Assembly: GCF_003231285.1 (NCBI RefSeq)
Contig: NZ_QKNS01000001.1
Coordinates: forward strand, 372,001 to 436,000
DNA: 64,000 nt
Origin: Hymenobacter sediminis
Lineage (GTDB): Bacteria; Bacteroidota; Bacteroidia; Cytophagales; Hymenobacteraceae
Direction of reading: 5' to 3'
A program made the translations under genes and the position numbers. Position 1 is the stretch's first letter. The number at the start of each line of letters is the position of its first letter. The notes beneath the pieces are model-generated. The model saw nothing but the letters and a program-made list of their open reading frames with translations, was not told where the DNA came from and made no database searches. Positions 9,120-17,161 of the stretch are shown here, piece after piece.

Positions 9120-10676
9120 TTAGCGGTTGCGGCCGTACTGCTCATGGCTGCTGACCCAATCAGAGGAGCTGATGGCGGCGCCCAAACTTAGCTCGCCGGC
9201 CAGCACTACGCCAGCTACTATTTCGGCCAGCTTGTTCACGGTGCCTGGGCCGGTGCAGCCTAGCATCCGGAGGTACTCGTTCTGGGTAGCTAAGCCGGTG
9301 CCGCCGCCGTGGGTGGCCACAATAAGAGAAGGAATAGTGATGCTGATGTACAGGTCGCCTTCGGGCGTGATTTCAGAGTAGAGTACTCCGGCCGACGACT
9401 CCGATACGTTGGCTACATCTTGGCCAGTAGCAATAAATAAGGCCGTAATGGCATTGGCCGAGTGCGCGCCGTTGTTGTTGGCTCCCGACAAAAAAGCGCC
9501 TACGTTGCTCACTTGCCCGTGGTAAGCCAACTGCTCGGGCTTCACGCGCATGCGCTGCTGCAGAATGTCGCGCTTAATTACGGCCTCGGCTACCACCCGC
9601 TTGCCCCGGGTGCGCATCACGTTAATTTGGGAGGCTTTCTTGTCGGTGGCGAAGTTAGATTCGAGGTAGAAGTGCCGGATGGGCGCGCCCTTGTAGTTTT
9701 CCAGAATCCAGGAGCAAGCCGCAAACGTAGCGCGGCCCACCATGTTCTGCCCGGCCGCGTCGCCGGTTGAAAAGTTGAAGCGCAGATAGGCAAACTTGCC
9801 GGCTAAATACGTGTCGATGTACTGCAGCTTGGCGATGCGCGAGGTGCTTTCCGCCTCCGGCCGAATCCGTTCTATTTCTTCTTCTACCCAGCGGCCAAAG
9901 TCGCGGGCCCCGCGGGCATCATCAAATACAAACACCGGGGCCCGCTGCATGGCGTCGCCGATAACTGTGCACTTCACGCCCCCGCAGAGGTTCAGGAGTT
10001 GAATGCCCCGGTTGTAGCTGGCTACCAGCGTGCCTTCGGTGGTAGCTAACGGAATCAGAAACTGGCCCTGGGCATGCTCGCCGTTTACGTGCAGGGGGCC
10101 GGCCAGGCCCACCGGAATCTGGGCTACCCCCGTGAAATGCTCGCAGTTGCCCTTAAGTAGTTGGGCATCAAAGGAATACTGTTTGAGGTGCTCAAACTGC
10201 TCCCCCGTAAACTCCTCGGCGAACTGCTGCCGGGCCTGAATGGCGGCTTCGGAATAGTCGTCGGTTTCGGAGCGCGGAATGCGGGTGCGGCTTTCAGGGC
10301 GGGCGGCAATGGCGTCTTCCACTTCCACCGTCAGCTCCCCAAACGGCTCGGCTGCAAAGCGTACCCGGATGGTGTGCAAGCCTTCGGGTAGGGGCTTGGC
10401 GGCCAGGTGAAAGGTAGCCGACTGGCCTACGGGGAGTGTAAAGCCTGCCCGCTCAGCGTTGAATACTGAGGCCGGGCGGATGTCGCCATTGCCCAGGTCC
10501 AGGGCAATCTGCTCGGTGCCAATGCGCACGTCGTCCAGCTCCACGTACTCTACCCGCGTGATGCGCACGGTATCCAGGCGGTTCTTGATGCTGAAGGCTA
10601 CCCCATCAGGCGTATTACGCAGGCTGCCACGGGTGTAAAGCAGCTTGAGCATCATGGCGCTAGGCGTGAAAATCAT
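9120..10676 (-). CDS. Hydroxymethylglutaryl-CoA reductase with N-terminal beta domain
   Basis: 518 aa (homologue-like start may be the ATGs at 10652-10655). It makes mevalonate from HMG-CoA, the committed step of the mevalonate isoprenoid route. The catalytic part starts near residue 165. Visible active-site elements are IPVGLAGPL, Glu in ATTEGTLVAS, Lys in NFATDKKASQIN, Asp in ATGQDVAN, and a C-terminal His in SSHEQYGRNR. The cofactor region has GDAAGQNMVGRAT. The first ~130 residues form a separate beta-rich domain containing LPEGLHTIRVRF. No other mevalonate gene is in the window; the isoprenoids may feed carotenoids and quinones (inference). Confidence 0.93.
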   Translation of the reverse strand: MIFTPSAMMLKLLYTRGSLRNTPDGVAFSIKNRLDTVRITRVEYVELDDVRIGTEQIALDLGNGDIRPASVFNAERAGFTLPVGQSATFHLAAKPLPEGLHTIRVRFAAEPFGELTVEVEDAIAARPESRTRIPRSETDDYSEAAIQARQQFAEEFTGEQFEHLKQYSFDAQLLKGNCEHFTGVAQIPVGLAGPLHVNGEHAQGQFLIPLATTEGTLVASYNRGIQLLNLCGGVKCTVIGDAMQRAPVFVFDDARGARDFGRWVEEEIERIRPEAESTSRIAKLQYIDTYLAGKFAYLRFNFSTGDAAGQNMVGRATFAACSWILENYKGAPIRHFYLESNFATDKKASQINVMRTRGKRVVAEAVIKRDILQQRMRVKPEQLAYHGQVSNVGAFLSGANNNGAHSANAITALFIATGQDVANVSESSAGVLYSEITPEGDLYISITIPSLIVATHGGGTGLATQNEYLRMLGCTGPGTVNKLAEIVAGVVLAGELSLGAAISSSDWVSSHEQYGRNR

Positions 10677-10751
10677 GGGCGGAAGGGGTTGGTGAGCAGA
10701 AAGAGGGTAGGGGGTGTACGTGGAATAGATGAACGGGTAGTGACGAAATAC

Positions 10752-11255
10752 TTACAGCTGTTTCCTGATTGAGACAGGTTGTGTACCAAAAGAAATAGGC
10801 AGCGTCAGTTTCATGGCTACCGGCTGGCCATTCACTCTTCCAGGAGTAAAACGACCATCTAAAAGCTGTACAAGTCGTAAGGCTTCAGTGCTGGCTAATG
10901 GGTGAAAACTGCGTACTACTGAAGCGTTTCGTACCTGACCAAGCTCGTTAATCATGAATTCGACATATACCTGCCCGGCTATCGTTCGAGAAAGGCTATC
11001 AGGCCAGTGGCTCGCTCTATCCAAGAACCTTTTCAGACTCTGCTGACTCCCTTTGAAAACTGGCAATTGGTCGTCACTGCCAAAGCAACGATAGGTCTGT
11101 CCGGTGATGAACGCATCTACCTCATGTTGTGGCTTGGTTAACAGGCCAGTCGTGTCGACTAACGCATCGGGTACAGCCGGCGCTACCTGGGAAGCGGCTG
11201 TTTAGCTAGGGAAAGACAGCACTATGGTAGCTGCTAAAACGAGTGGTGTTCTCAT
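10752..11255 (-). pseudogene. TonB C-terminal-domain protein with nonsense codon in its signal peptide
   Basis: The ATG at 11255 overlaps the stop of the upstream TonB-C gene as ATGA. Translation gives a signal peptide (MRTPLVLAATIVLSFPS) and then TAA at 11202-11204. The same frame then stays open for the remaining 150 codons and carries a normal TonB-C fold: GQVYVEFMINELGQVRNASV and TPGRVNGQPVAMKLTLPISF. One C-to-T change (CAA to TAA) would explain the stop. Either the gene is dead, or a downstream start (for example ATG at 11066) yields a cytoplasmic fragment of 104 aa. It closely resembles its neighbour's C-terminus, so the pair arose by duplication. Confidence 0.75.
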
Positions 11256-12052
11256 TTAAGAGTGAAAATAATAGGCAGGGTATATTTCACAGCTACTGGC
11301 CTATTGTTTTGTCGGCCAGGTATGAACTTGTTATTCAATAGCTTTATTATTCTCAGTGCTTCCGTATCAAGTAAAGGATCTAAGCCTTTGGCAATTTCAG
11401 GCTGTTCTATTTGGCCTGTTTTACTGATAACAAAACTTACAAACACCCGTCCTTCGGCACTAGTGTGCGGAGGATAGCGCAAATGTTGGCTTATAAACAA
11501 CTGTAACGCTTCGTGACCACCGACAAACTCGGGCATCTGCTCTACGTACGTCCGTGCTGGGTTGTAATCGACAGAGTCTTCTACATTAGATAAGTTCTCG
11601 GGTACCATAATAACGTCACCTGATATTATTCTATCTGAAACAACAGTGTCCTGGCTTGGAATAGAAGGCTGAATGGCTTTTTTATGCTGAAGCCTAGGTT
11701 TCCGCTGAGCGGAATGGGTGCCTGCTGCCTTCTGCACCTGCGCCACCGCCTCCCGCCCCGATAGCCCTACCCCGCACACCAGCACCAAGGCCACCAGAAA
11801 CCGCCACAGCTTGGGGCGCAGCTGAGGGGTAGGGGCCAACTGCTCTGCCCGGAACCGCCCGCAGACGCGGCCATGCGGAGAAGCCCGGAAAGCGGCATCC
11901 ACATCGGCCTGGGTAGCGGCGGTGAAGTCGAGGACGGTGCGGTTGCACTGGGCGCAGTGGTGGCCCTGGGCCACGGGCGTCATCTGCTGCCAGTCTTCGT
12001 GGCAGGCATTCAGGCGGATGTTGAGGATGGGCAGCGGCAGCATAGGTAGCAA
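11252..12052 (-). CDS. TonB C-terminal-domain protein with N-terminal CxxC module
   Basis: 266 aa. The N-terminal ~60 aa form a small module with HHCAQCNRTVLDFT and RVCGRF, whose Cys pairs may bind metal. A single membrane helix follows (WRFLVALVLVCGVGLSG, about 82-100), then a disordered linker and a TonB-C domain (about 175-266) with YPPHTSAEGRVFVSFVISKTGQIEQPEI and FIPGRQNNRPVAVKYTLPI. It is built like a variant energy transducer, but without an ExbB/ExbD neighbour here. This architecture is frequent in Hymenobacter. The downstream paralogue (11255-10752) is interrupted. Confidence 0.85.
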   Translation of the reverse strand: MLPMLPLPILNIRLNACHEDWQQMTPVAQGHHCAQCNRTVLDFTAATQADVDAAFRASPHGRVCGRFRAEQLAPTPQLRPKLWRFLVALVLVCGVGLSGREAVAQVQKAAGTHSAQRKPRLQHKKAIQPSIPSQDTVVSDRIISGDVIMVPENLSNVEDSVDYNPARTYVEQMPEFVGGHEALQLFISQHLRYPPHTSAEGRVFVSFVISKTGQIEQPEIAKGLDPLLDTEALRIIKLLNNKFIPGRQNNRPVAVKYTLPIIFTLK

Positions 12053-12107
12053 ACAACGAGCAGGGTAGCCGCCGGAATATACGTTGCCAGCCTATCAACT
12101 CACCATT

Positions 12108-12884
12108 TCACCGTTGCTCTTCCCAGAACTCTTGGCCGTTGGCGTTGAGGTAGCCGGGCTGACCGTCGGGGGCCAGTACACGGGCCACGTCGCCGAGGAA
12201 GGGCTCAGCCTGGGGGTAGCGGACTTCCGTGAGGGTGTTGCCGTCTTCATCGAGGTAGCCGAATAGCTTGCCTTGTTGCACCACCGGAAATTGCAGGTTG
12301 CCCGTGAGCCGGATGGCATCGTAACGCAGGGGCTGCACCAGCTTGCCGCTGCTGTTTACTACCCCCCACTTAGCGCCCAACCGCACAAACAAGAGTCCAT
12401 TGTAATTCTCCCGAATTTCATCATAGATGGCTGGTATCACGCCCGAGCCCACCGTGAAGCGGAAACCCACCTTGCCCTCCTTGCGCACCAGGTCGCCGTG
12501 CTCCAGGGGCTCCTCTTCCGGCTCGGCCGGGGGCGCGTCGGGCAGGCGCTGACCGGTAGGCCCAATCTGGAATGTTTCGCCGTTCAGCTCTACTGCGGCA
12601 ATGCCGTTTCGGAAGGTGCTGGCGCGGGTGTACTGTATGGGCGTAACGGGGTTGCCGCCCCCATCAATGTAGCCGTACAGCTGGCCCTGGCGCACCCAGG
12701 CAATTTCCTGCACGAAGGGGCCGGCTTCGTCGTAGCGCAGGGGTAGGATAAGGCGGCGGGCTTGGTCGGCGTAGCCCCACTTGCTACCCTGCCGGAAAGG
12801 CACAAGGCGCGAGGCTGCCGTTTGGGCCCACGCCGGGGTACTGGCAACCAGCAGCAAAAGCAGCAGCAACAGAGGGCGTTTCAT
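12108..12884 (-). CDS. Secreted WG-repeat protein
   Basis: 258 aa from the ATG at 12884, immediately before a textbook signal peptide (MKRP, poly-Leu core, TPAWAQ). The mature protein is a run of WG-type beta repeats. The repeat cores are KWGYADQ, LYGYIDGGG, KVGFRFTVG, KWGVVNSSG, LFGYLDEDG and QPGYLNANG, spaced about 35-45 aa. WG repeats probably form beta-hairpin arrays; no enzymatic role is known. It ends at EEQR close to the next gene on the same strand (55 bp). Confidence 0.88.
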   Translation of the reverse strand: MKRPLLLLLLLLVASTPAWAQTAASRLVPFRQGSKWGYADQARRLILPLRYDEAGPFVQEIAWVRQGQLYGYIDGGGNPVTPIQYTRASTFRNGIAAVELNGETFQIGPTGQRLPDAPPAEPEEEPLEHGDLVRKEGKVGFRFTVGSGVIPAIYDEIRENYNGLLFVRLGAKWGVVNSSGKLVQPLRYDAIRLTGNLQFPVVQQGKLFGYLDEDGNTLTEVRYPQAEPFLGDVARVLAPDGQPGYLNANGQEFWEEQR

Positions 12885-13065
12885 GCAGGTCGGGGTCGGG
12901 AAGGCACCGGCTATTTCAGCTAAGGTACGCACGCAGTGCAAACCAAATACGCTTTGAGCGGTTGGTTCACTCGTTCTTCACCCAGAGAAACACAATTTTG
13001 CCCTTCTGCTTCGCAGGTTTTTCGGTGTGAGCCGCGCTTTTTCTGTGGTGAAAACGGCAGCATCG

Positions 13066-13073
13066 TATCTTTG
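13066..13073 (+). promoter_or_regulatory. Bacteroidota -7 promoter element (TATCTTTG)
   Basis: TATCTTTG fits the TAnnTTTG -7 box, 39 nt before the ATG of the PhyH gene. A weak -33 candidate TTCTG lies at 13041-13045, 20 nt upstream. Confidence 0.5.
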
Positions 13074-13112
13074 CGTCCCCTCACTAGGCTGTTTGCTTGA
13101 CCGCCTTTGCTT

Positions 13113-13928
13113 ATGTCATCACAACTAACCTATCCGCGCTTTACTTTAGGAGAAAGCCTTACTGCTGAACAGTTGGCCTTCTTTCAGGAACACGGATTTC
13201 TGCACTTCCGCGCCTTTATTTCCCCCGAAACCGTGCAAAGCCTGCTGCAAGCCTCCCAGGAGGTGCAGCGCCAGTGGCTGGCCGATGATGTGAAGAAGGT
13301 GAACGGCGTTCCGATTAAATATGGCAAGGACGTGGATGGCTCGCCGATTGTGCAGCGCTTTGCCTTTGCCTCGCACCATAGCCCCGTGCTGCACGAGTTT
13401 CTGCAGGACCCGCGCTTTACGGCCCTGTTTCCCCTGCTGGAAGCGCCCGGCGGCCGGGTAGGCGAAAACGAGAAAGATGGCCTCGTTATCAACCACTACG
13501 TGAACGTGGAAGGCTCGGAGTTCTCGCAGATGGGCTGGCATACTGACTCGCTGCGCGACGTGTTTTACGGCAAGAAAATTGGGCCGATGCTGAACGTGGG
13601 CTTGCACTTGGATGGTACGCCCGCCACCAACGGCGGTCTGCGCGTCATTCCGGGTACGCACCGCCAGGGCCTGCGCGACATCCTCTTTCGTAAGAAGTAC
13701 TACAAAGACGTAGGCCCCGACCCTAATGAGGTAGCCGTGGAAACCGAGCCCGGCGACCTAACCGTGCACGACGGCCGCATGTGGCACCGCGTGGCGCAGT
13801 CGCCGCTGGTGGGTGAGGTGTCGCGCCGCCGGGTGATGTACGTGCCCATTATTGCCGGTAAGTACGAGCCCAAGCACGAAAACAGCCCTACGCCTTTCTA
13901 TCTGCGGTTTCTCCACCTGGTGAAATAG
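13113..13928 (+). CDS. Phytanoyl-CoA dioxygenase (PhyH) family protein
   Basis: 271 aa from ATG 13113 (a TTG two codons upstream is less likely). Fe(II)/2-oxoglutarate dioxygenase fold. The iron-binding H-x-D is in MGWHTDSLRD, the distal His in VHDGRMWHRVAQS, and a 2-oxoglutarate-binding Arg is expected near SRRRVMYVP. GGLRVIPGTHRQGL is the typical loop after the second strand. The natural substrate is unknown; family members hydroxylate lipids or small natural products. A decayed, distantly related PhyH gene lies at 46805-47272. A 28-bp perfect palindrome follows directly. Confidence 0.88.
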   Translation: MSSQLTYPRFTLGESLTAEQLAFFQEHGFLHFRAFISPETVQSLLQASQEVQRQWLADDVKKVNGVPIKYGKDVDGSPIVQRFAFASHHSPVLHEFLQDPRFTALFPLLEAPGGRVGENEKDGLVINHYVNVEGSEFSQMGWHTDSLRDVFYGKKIGPMLNVGLHLDGTPATNGGLRVIPGTHRQGLRDILFRKKYYKDVGPDPNEVAVETEPGDLTVHDGRMWHRVAQSPLVGEVSRRRVMYVPIIAGKYEPKHENSPTPFYLRFLHLVK

Positions 13929-13934
13929 TAATAG

Positions 13935-14014
13935 AGTGACAGGGAAAAAGTAACAGGTGACAAGTAAGCAGCTGTAACTGCGAGCCTGTCACCTGTTACT
14001 TTTTCCCTGTCACT
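13935..14014. repeat. Perfect 28-bp inverted repeat
   Basis: Left arm 13935-13962, right arm 13987-14014, identical on opposite strands over 28 bases, 24-nt spacer. The right arm contains a T5 run. It may terminate the PhyH transcript, but the stem is far longer than a usual terminator and lies between two genes on the same strand. It resembles the other long palindromes of this window in style, not in sequence. Confidence 0.85.
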
Positions 14015-14053
14015 GTTCACCTCATCTCTTTTCACTTTATTACCTCAAGCCCC

Positions 14054-14839
14054 TTGAAAAAAGCTGCCCTAATTACCGGAGCTTCCCGCGGCATTGGCCG
14101 GGCCATGGCCCTGGACCTAGCCCGCCGCGGCTACGATGTGCTGCTGGTGGCCCGCTCCGCCGACCAGTTGGAGCAGGTGGCAGCCGAAACCCGACAGTTA
14201 GGGCGGCAAGCCCAATATCTCGCGCTGGATCTGGCCGCACCGGGCGCGGCCCAACAGGTGGCAGCCTGGGTAATGGCCCAAACTACGGAACTAGCCGTGC
14301 TGGTAAATAATGCGGGCTATGGCCTGTGGGGGCGCTTTGAAGAATTGCCGCTAGCCGAGCAGCAGAACATGCTGCAGCTGAATATGCACCTGCCTGTGGA
14401 GCTGACCCATGCCCTGCTTCCTACCCTGCGTCGCCAGCCCAAATCCTATATCCTGAACGTGGCTAGCACTGCCGCCTACCAGGCCGTGCCCACGCTCACG
14501 CTTTATGCAGCCAGTAAGGCGTTCATCATCAGCTTCTCCCGGGGCCTGCGCTACGAGCTGCGCGGCACCAGCGTATCCGTCACCTGCCTCAGCCCCGGCG
14601 CTACCACCACCGACTTCGCCGACCGGGCTGGCATGAACTCCGAACTGCAGGCTGTAGCCAACAAAGTATCCATGACGCCTGCCCAGGTAGCCGAGTTCGG
14701 TATTGCCGCTATGCTCTCGGGTGAGGCCGAGGCAATTCCGGGGGCGTTAAACAAAGTATCGGCGGCGCTAACAGCTCTGGTGCCCAAGGGAATTACAGAG
14801 CGCATTGCGGCCGGTATCTACGAGAAACATCTGAAGTAA
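14054..14839 (+). CDS. Short-chain dehydrogenase/reductase (classical SDR)
   Basis: 261 aa, TTG start (LKKAALITGASRG), which places the cofactor motif at the usual position. TGASRGIG near residue 8 binds NAD(P); NNAGYG follows near residue 85; the catalytic set is Ser in LNVASTAAY with Y-x3-K in YAASKAF. The pattern LARRGYDVLLVARS after strand 2 suggests NADP preference. The YqjQ/DltE-like subgroup is possible; substrate is unknown. Convergent with the PAP2 gene 16 bp downstream. Confidence 0.88.
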   Translation: MKKAALITGASRGIGRAMALDLARRGYDVLLVARSADQLEQVAAETRQLGRQAQYLALDLAAPGAAQQVAAWVMAQTTELAVLVNNAGYGLWGRFEELPLAEQQNMLQLNMHLPVELTHALLPTLRRQPKSYILNVASTAAYQAVPTLTLYAASKAFIISFSRGLRYELRGTSVSVTCLSPGATTTDFADRAGMNSELQAVANKVSMTPAQVAEFGIAAMLSGEAEAIPGALNKVSAALTALVPKGITERIAAGIYEKHLK

Positions 14840-14855
14840 CTTCTTCCGGTTCTCT

Positions 14856-15494
14856 TTATTTAGCCGATGGGGTAGGAATGAGCCGCTGCGCCAGCCAGAA
14901 ACTCAGGCCTGCGAATAGAGGAGCAGCCAGCACATCGTAGCTATAGTGGGCGCGCTGCACCATCACCAGCAACCCAATAACCAGAGTAGTCCCGAACAAT
15001 ACCCAGCGGCGCCAGCCCGCCGGCACAGCCAGGGCCAGCAGCAGCAGCGTGGCAGTGTGACCTGAGAAGAATAAGTCCTTGGTTATAGGCGCAGGGGCCG
15101 CGTAAAACAGCTGCTCCACCAACGGGTCGCGAAGCATGATGAGTCCGATAGGCGGTTCCAGCGGGAGCAGGGCCAGTGTAGTGCAACGCAGCAGGTGCAG
15201 CAGCAGGTAAGCAGTTAAGGCCCACAGCAGGGGGTAGGGCCGGGGCAGCAGCGTGGTTACCCCCAACGCAATGCCCAAGTAGATAACCGCGAAGGTGAGC
15301 CCCGATACGTCGCGGGCCGGCAGCAAAGCCAGCAGCGGATCAGATAGAATGGTGCCGGGGCGGGCCTGCACCCAAGCGAAGAAGCGCGGCAGCACGGCTG
15401 CCAGCGTCAGGAGCAGGGCCAGCACTACCCCCAGCCGCCGCCGGAAAGCCGGTTGCCGCCAGGCCTCGGGCCAGGTAAAAAGGTCAGCAGACAT
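14856..15494 (-). CDS. Sphingomyelin-synthase-like PAP2 membrane protein
   Basis: 212 aa from ATG 15494 (the frame is open to 15569). Six hydrophobic segments. The active-site residues of the PAP2_C / sphingomyelin synthase group are present: KDLFFSGHTATL (first His) and QRAHYSYDVLAAP (second His and Asp). Members transfer phospho-head-groups between lipids or dephosphorylate lipid phosphates at the membrane surface. Hymenobacter and relatives are known to make sphingolipids, so a role in head-group exchange is plausible, but ordinary lipid-phosphatase activity cannot be excluded. Convergent with the SDR gene. Confidence 0.75.
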   Translation of the reverse strand: MSADLFTWPEAWRQPAFRRRLGVVLALLLTLAAVLPRFFAWVQARPGTILSDPLLALLPARDVSGLTFAVIYLGIALGVTTLLPRPYPLLWALTAYLLLHLLRCTTLALLPLEPPIGLIMLRDPLVEQLFYAAPAPITKDLFFSGHTATLLLLALAVPAGWRRWVLFGTTLVIGLLVMVQRAHYSYDVLAAPLFAGLSFWLAQRLIPTPSAK

Positions 15495-15665
15495 GTAAAT
15501 GCGTAGTCGGGGCCGAAATCCAGCCGTGAAATGACGCGCAAACCTACTAACAAAGGCAGGTAGCCCCACGGCTGAGTTTTTCTGATTGGGGCATTCCTTC
15601 AGAACCGCTTTGCGGCGTACCTTTTCAGCTGACTATTCTCCGCAACCTCCTGACCTGCCTGTTTA

Positions 15666-16976
15666 ATGAAGATTTTCAACGCTGCAATCCTCGCCTCCTG
15701 CCTGCTGACTGCCACGCCCGCGCTGGCACAAACCAGCGCCCTCCATGGTCAAATTGCCAAACTCGCTGCCCAGCAGGAAAGTAAGGTAATTGCCTGGCGG
15801 CGCGACATTCATGAGCACCCCGAGCTGGGCAACCAGGAAACCCGCACCGCTGCCCTCATTGCTGAGCAACTGAAAAAGATGGGGATTGAGGTGCAAACGG
15901 GGGTAGCACGCACCGGTGTAGTTGGACTGTTGAAAGGGGGCAAGCCGGGCCCCGTAGTAGCCCTACGCGCCGACATGGATGGCCTGCCCGTAACGGAAAG
16001 CAATAGCCTACCCTTCGCTTCCAAAGCCCGCACCACTTACAACGGGCAGGAAGTAGGCGTGATGCACGCCTGCGGCCACGATACCCACGTAGCCATGCTG
16101 CTGGGCGCGGCCGAAGTGCTCAGCCAGATGAAAAAAGACCTGAGCGGCACCGTAAAATTCGTGTTCCAGCCCGCCGAGGAAGGCTCCTTACCGGGTGTAG
16201 TGGGTGGGGCCAAGCTCATGGTGCAGGAAGGCGTACTCAGCAACCTTAAGGTCGATGCCATTTTCGGGGTACACATTCAGGCCCAGACCGAGGTAGGCAA
16301 GCTTTCCTACCGCCCCGGCGGTGAAATGGCTTCCTCGGATGTGTTTACTATTAGGGTGAAAGGCAAGTCGGCCCACGGTGCCTACCCCTGGCTGGCCGTT
16401 GACCCCGTTGTAACCTCCGCCCAGATTATCATGGGCCTGCAAACCATCATCAGCCGCCAGCTCCAGCTCACCGAAGACGCGGCCGTGCTGACAGTGGGCA
16501 TGGTACATGGCGGGGTGCGCAACAACATTATTCCGGAGCAGGTGGAGCTGACGGGTACCATCCGCAGCCTGAGCAAGGAAATGCAGCAGCAGATCTGGGC
16601 CGCCGTACGCCGCACCGCCACCAACATTGCCGAAAGCGCCGGAGCCACTGCCGAGGTCGAAATTGTGAACTATGCCCCCGTTACTTACAACGACCCGCGC
16701 CTCACGGCCCAGATGGTGCCCAGCCTGAACAGCGCTGCCGGAGCCGCCAACGTGAGCGTGCAGAAAGCCGTGACCGGGGCCGAAGACTTTGCCTATTACC
16801 AGGAAAAAATACCCGGCATGTTCGTGTTTGTGGGTGGCATGCCCAAAGGCAAGAACCCCGCCGAAACAGCCCCGCACCACACTCCTGGCTTCTTCGTAGA
16901 TGAAAGCGGACTGACGCTCGGCGTAAAAACCCTGGCTACCTTGGCCGTTGACTATCTCTCAGCCGGAAAGAAATAA
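15666..16976 (+). CDS. Secreted M20D amidohydrolase (hippurate/IAA-amino-acid hydrolase type)
   Basis: 436 aa with a clear signal peptide (MKIFN to ALAQ, about 22 aa). M20D signature order: RRDIHEHPELGNQE, ALRADMDGLPV (Asp metal ligand), HACGHDTHVAM (His/Cys ligands), FQPAEEG (catalytic Glu) and ITVRGK-like dimerisation lid with SAHGAYPW. The last ligand His is in ETAPHHTPGF. These are di-metal hydrolases of N-acylated amino acids or peptides; being exported, it probably salvages peptides or N-acyl amino acids in the periplasm. Substrate not determinable. Confidence 0.92.
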   Translation: MKIFNAAILASCLLTATPALAQTSALHGQIAKLAAQQESKVIAWRRDIHEHPELGNQETRTAALIAEQLKKMGIEVQTGVARTGVVGLLKGGKPGPVVALRADMDGLPVTESNSLPFASKARTTYNGQEVGVMHACGHDTHVAMLLGAAEVLSQMKKDLSGTVKFVFQPAEEGSLPGVVGGAKLMVQEGVLSNLKVDAIFGVHIQAQTEVGKLSYRPGGEMASSDVFTIRVKGKSAHGAYPWLAVDPVVTSAQIIMGLQTIISRQLQLTEDAAVLTVGMVHGGVRNNIIPEQVELTGTIRSLSKEMQQQIWAAVRRTATNIAESAGATAEVEIVNYAPVTYNDPRLTAQMVPSLNSAAGAANVSVQKAVTGAEDFAYYQEKIPGMFVFVGGMPKGKNPAETAPHHTPGFFVDESGLTLGVKTLATLAVDYLSAGKK

Positions 16977-17161
16977 GTTATGGCCTGAGACGAATCTCGC
17001 AGATTCTCGTCGCTGCTTCTCGGCAGCTGATGACCGCGTAATAATCACCTTTGGGGCAAAAACAAGGCTGGGCGCAACCCGAACAGTCCTTTGCCGTCTA
17101 GTAGCCCGTTCAGACTGTCAACCAATCCACGTCTGCATCCCCCAAATCCGAACAACCTGTG

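Noticed and set aside
16188..16880. 230-codon frame opposite the M20 amidohydrolase gene
   Set aside because: Composition is typical of antisense shadows (Gly/His/Ala); the forward gene is unambiguous.
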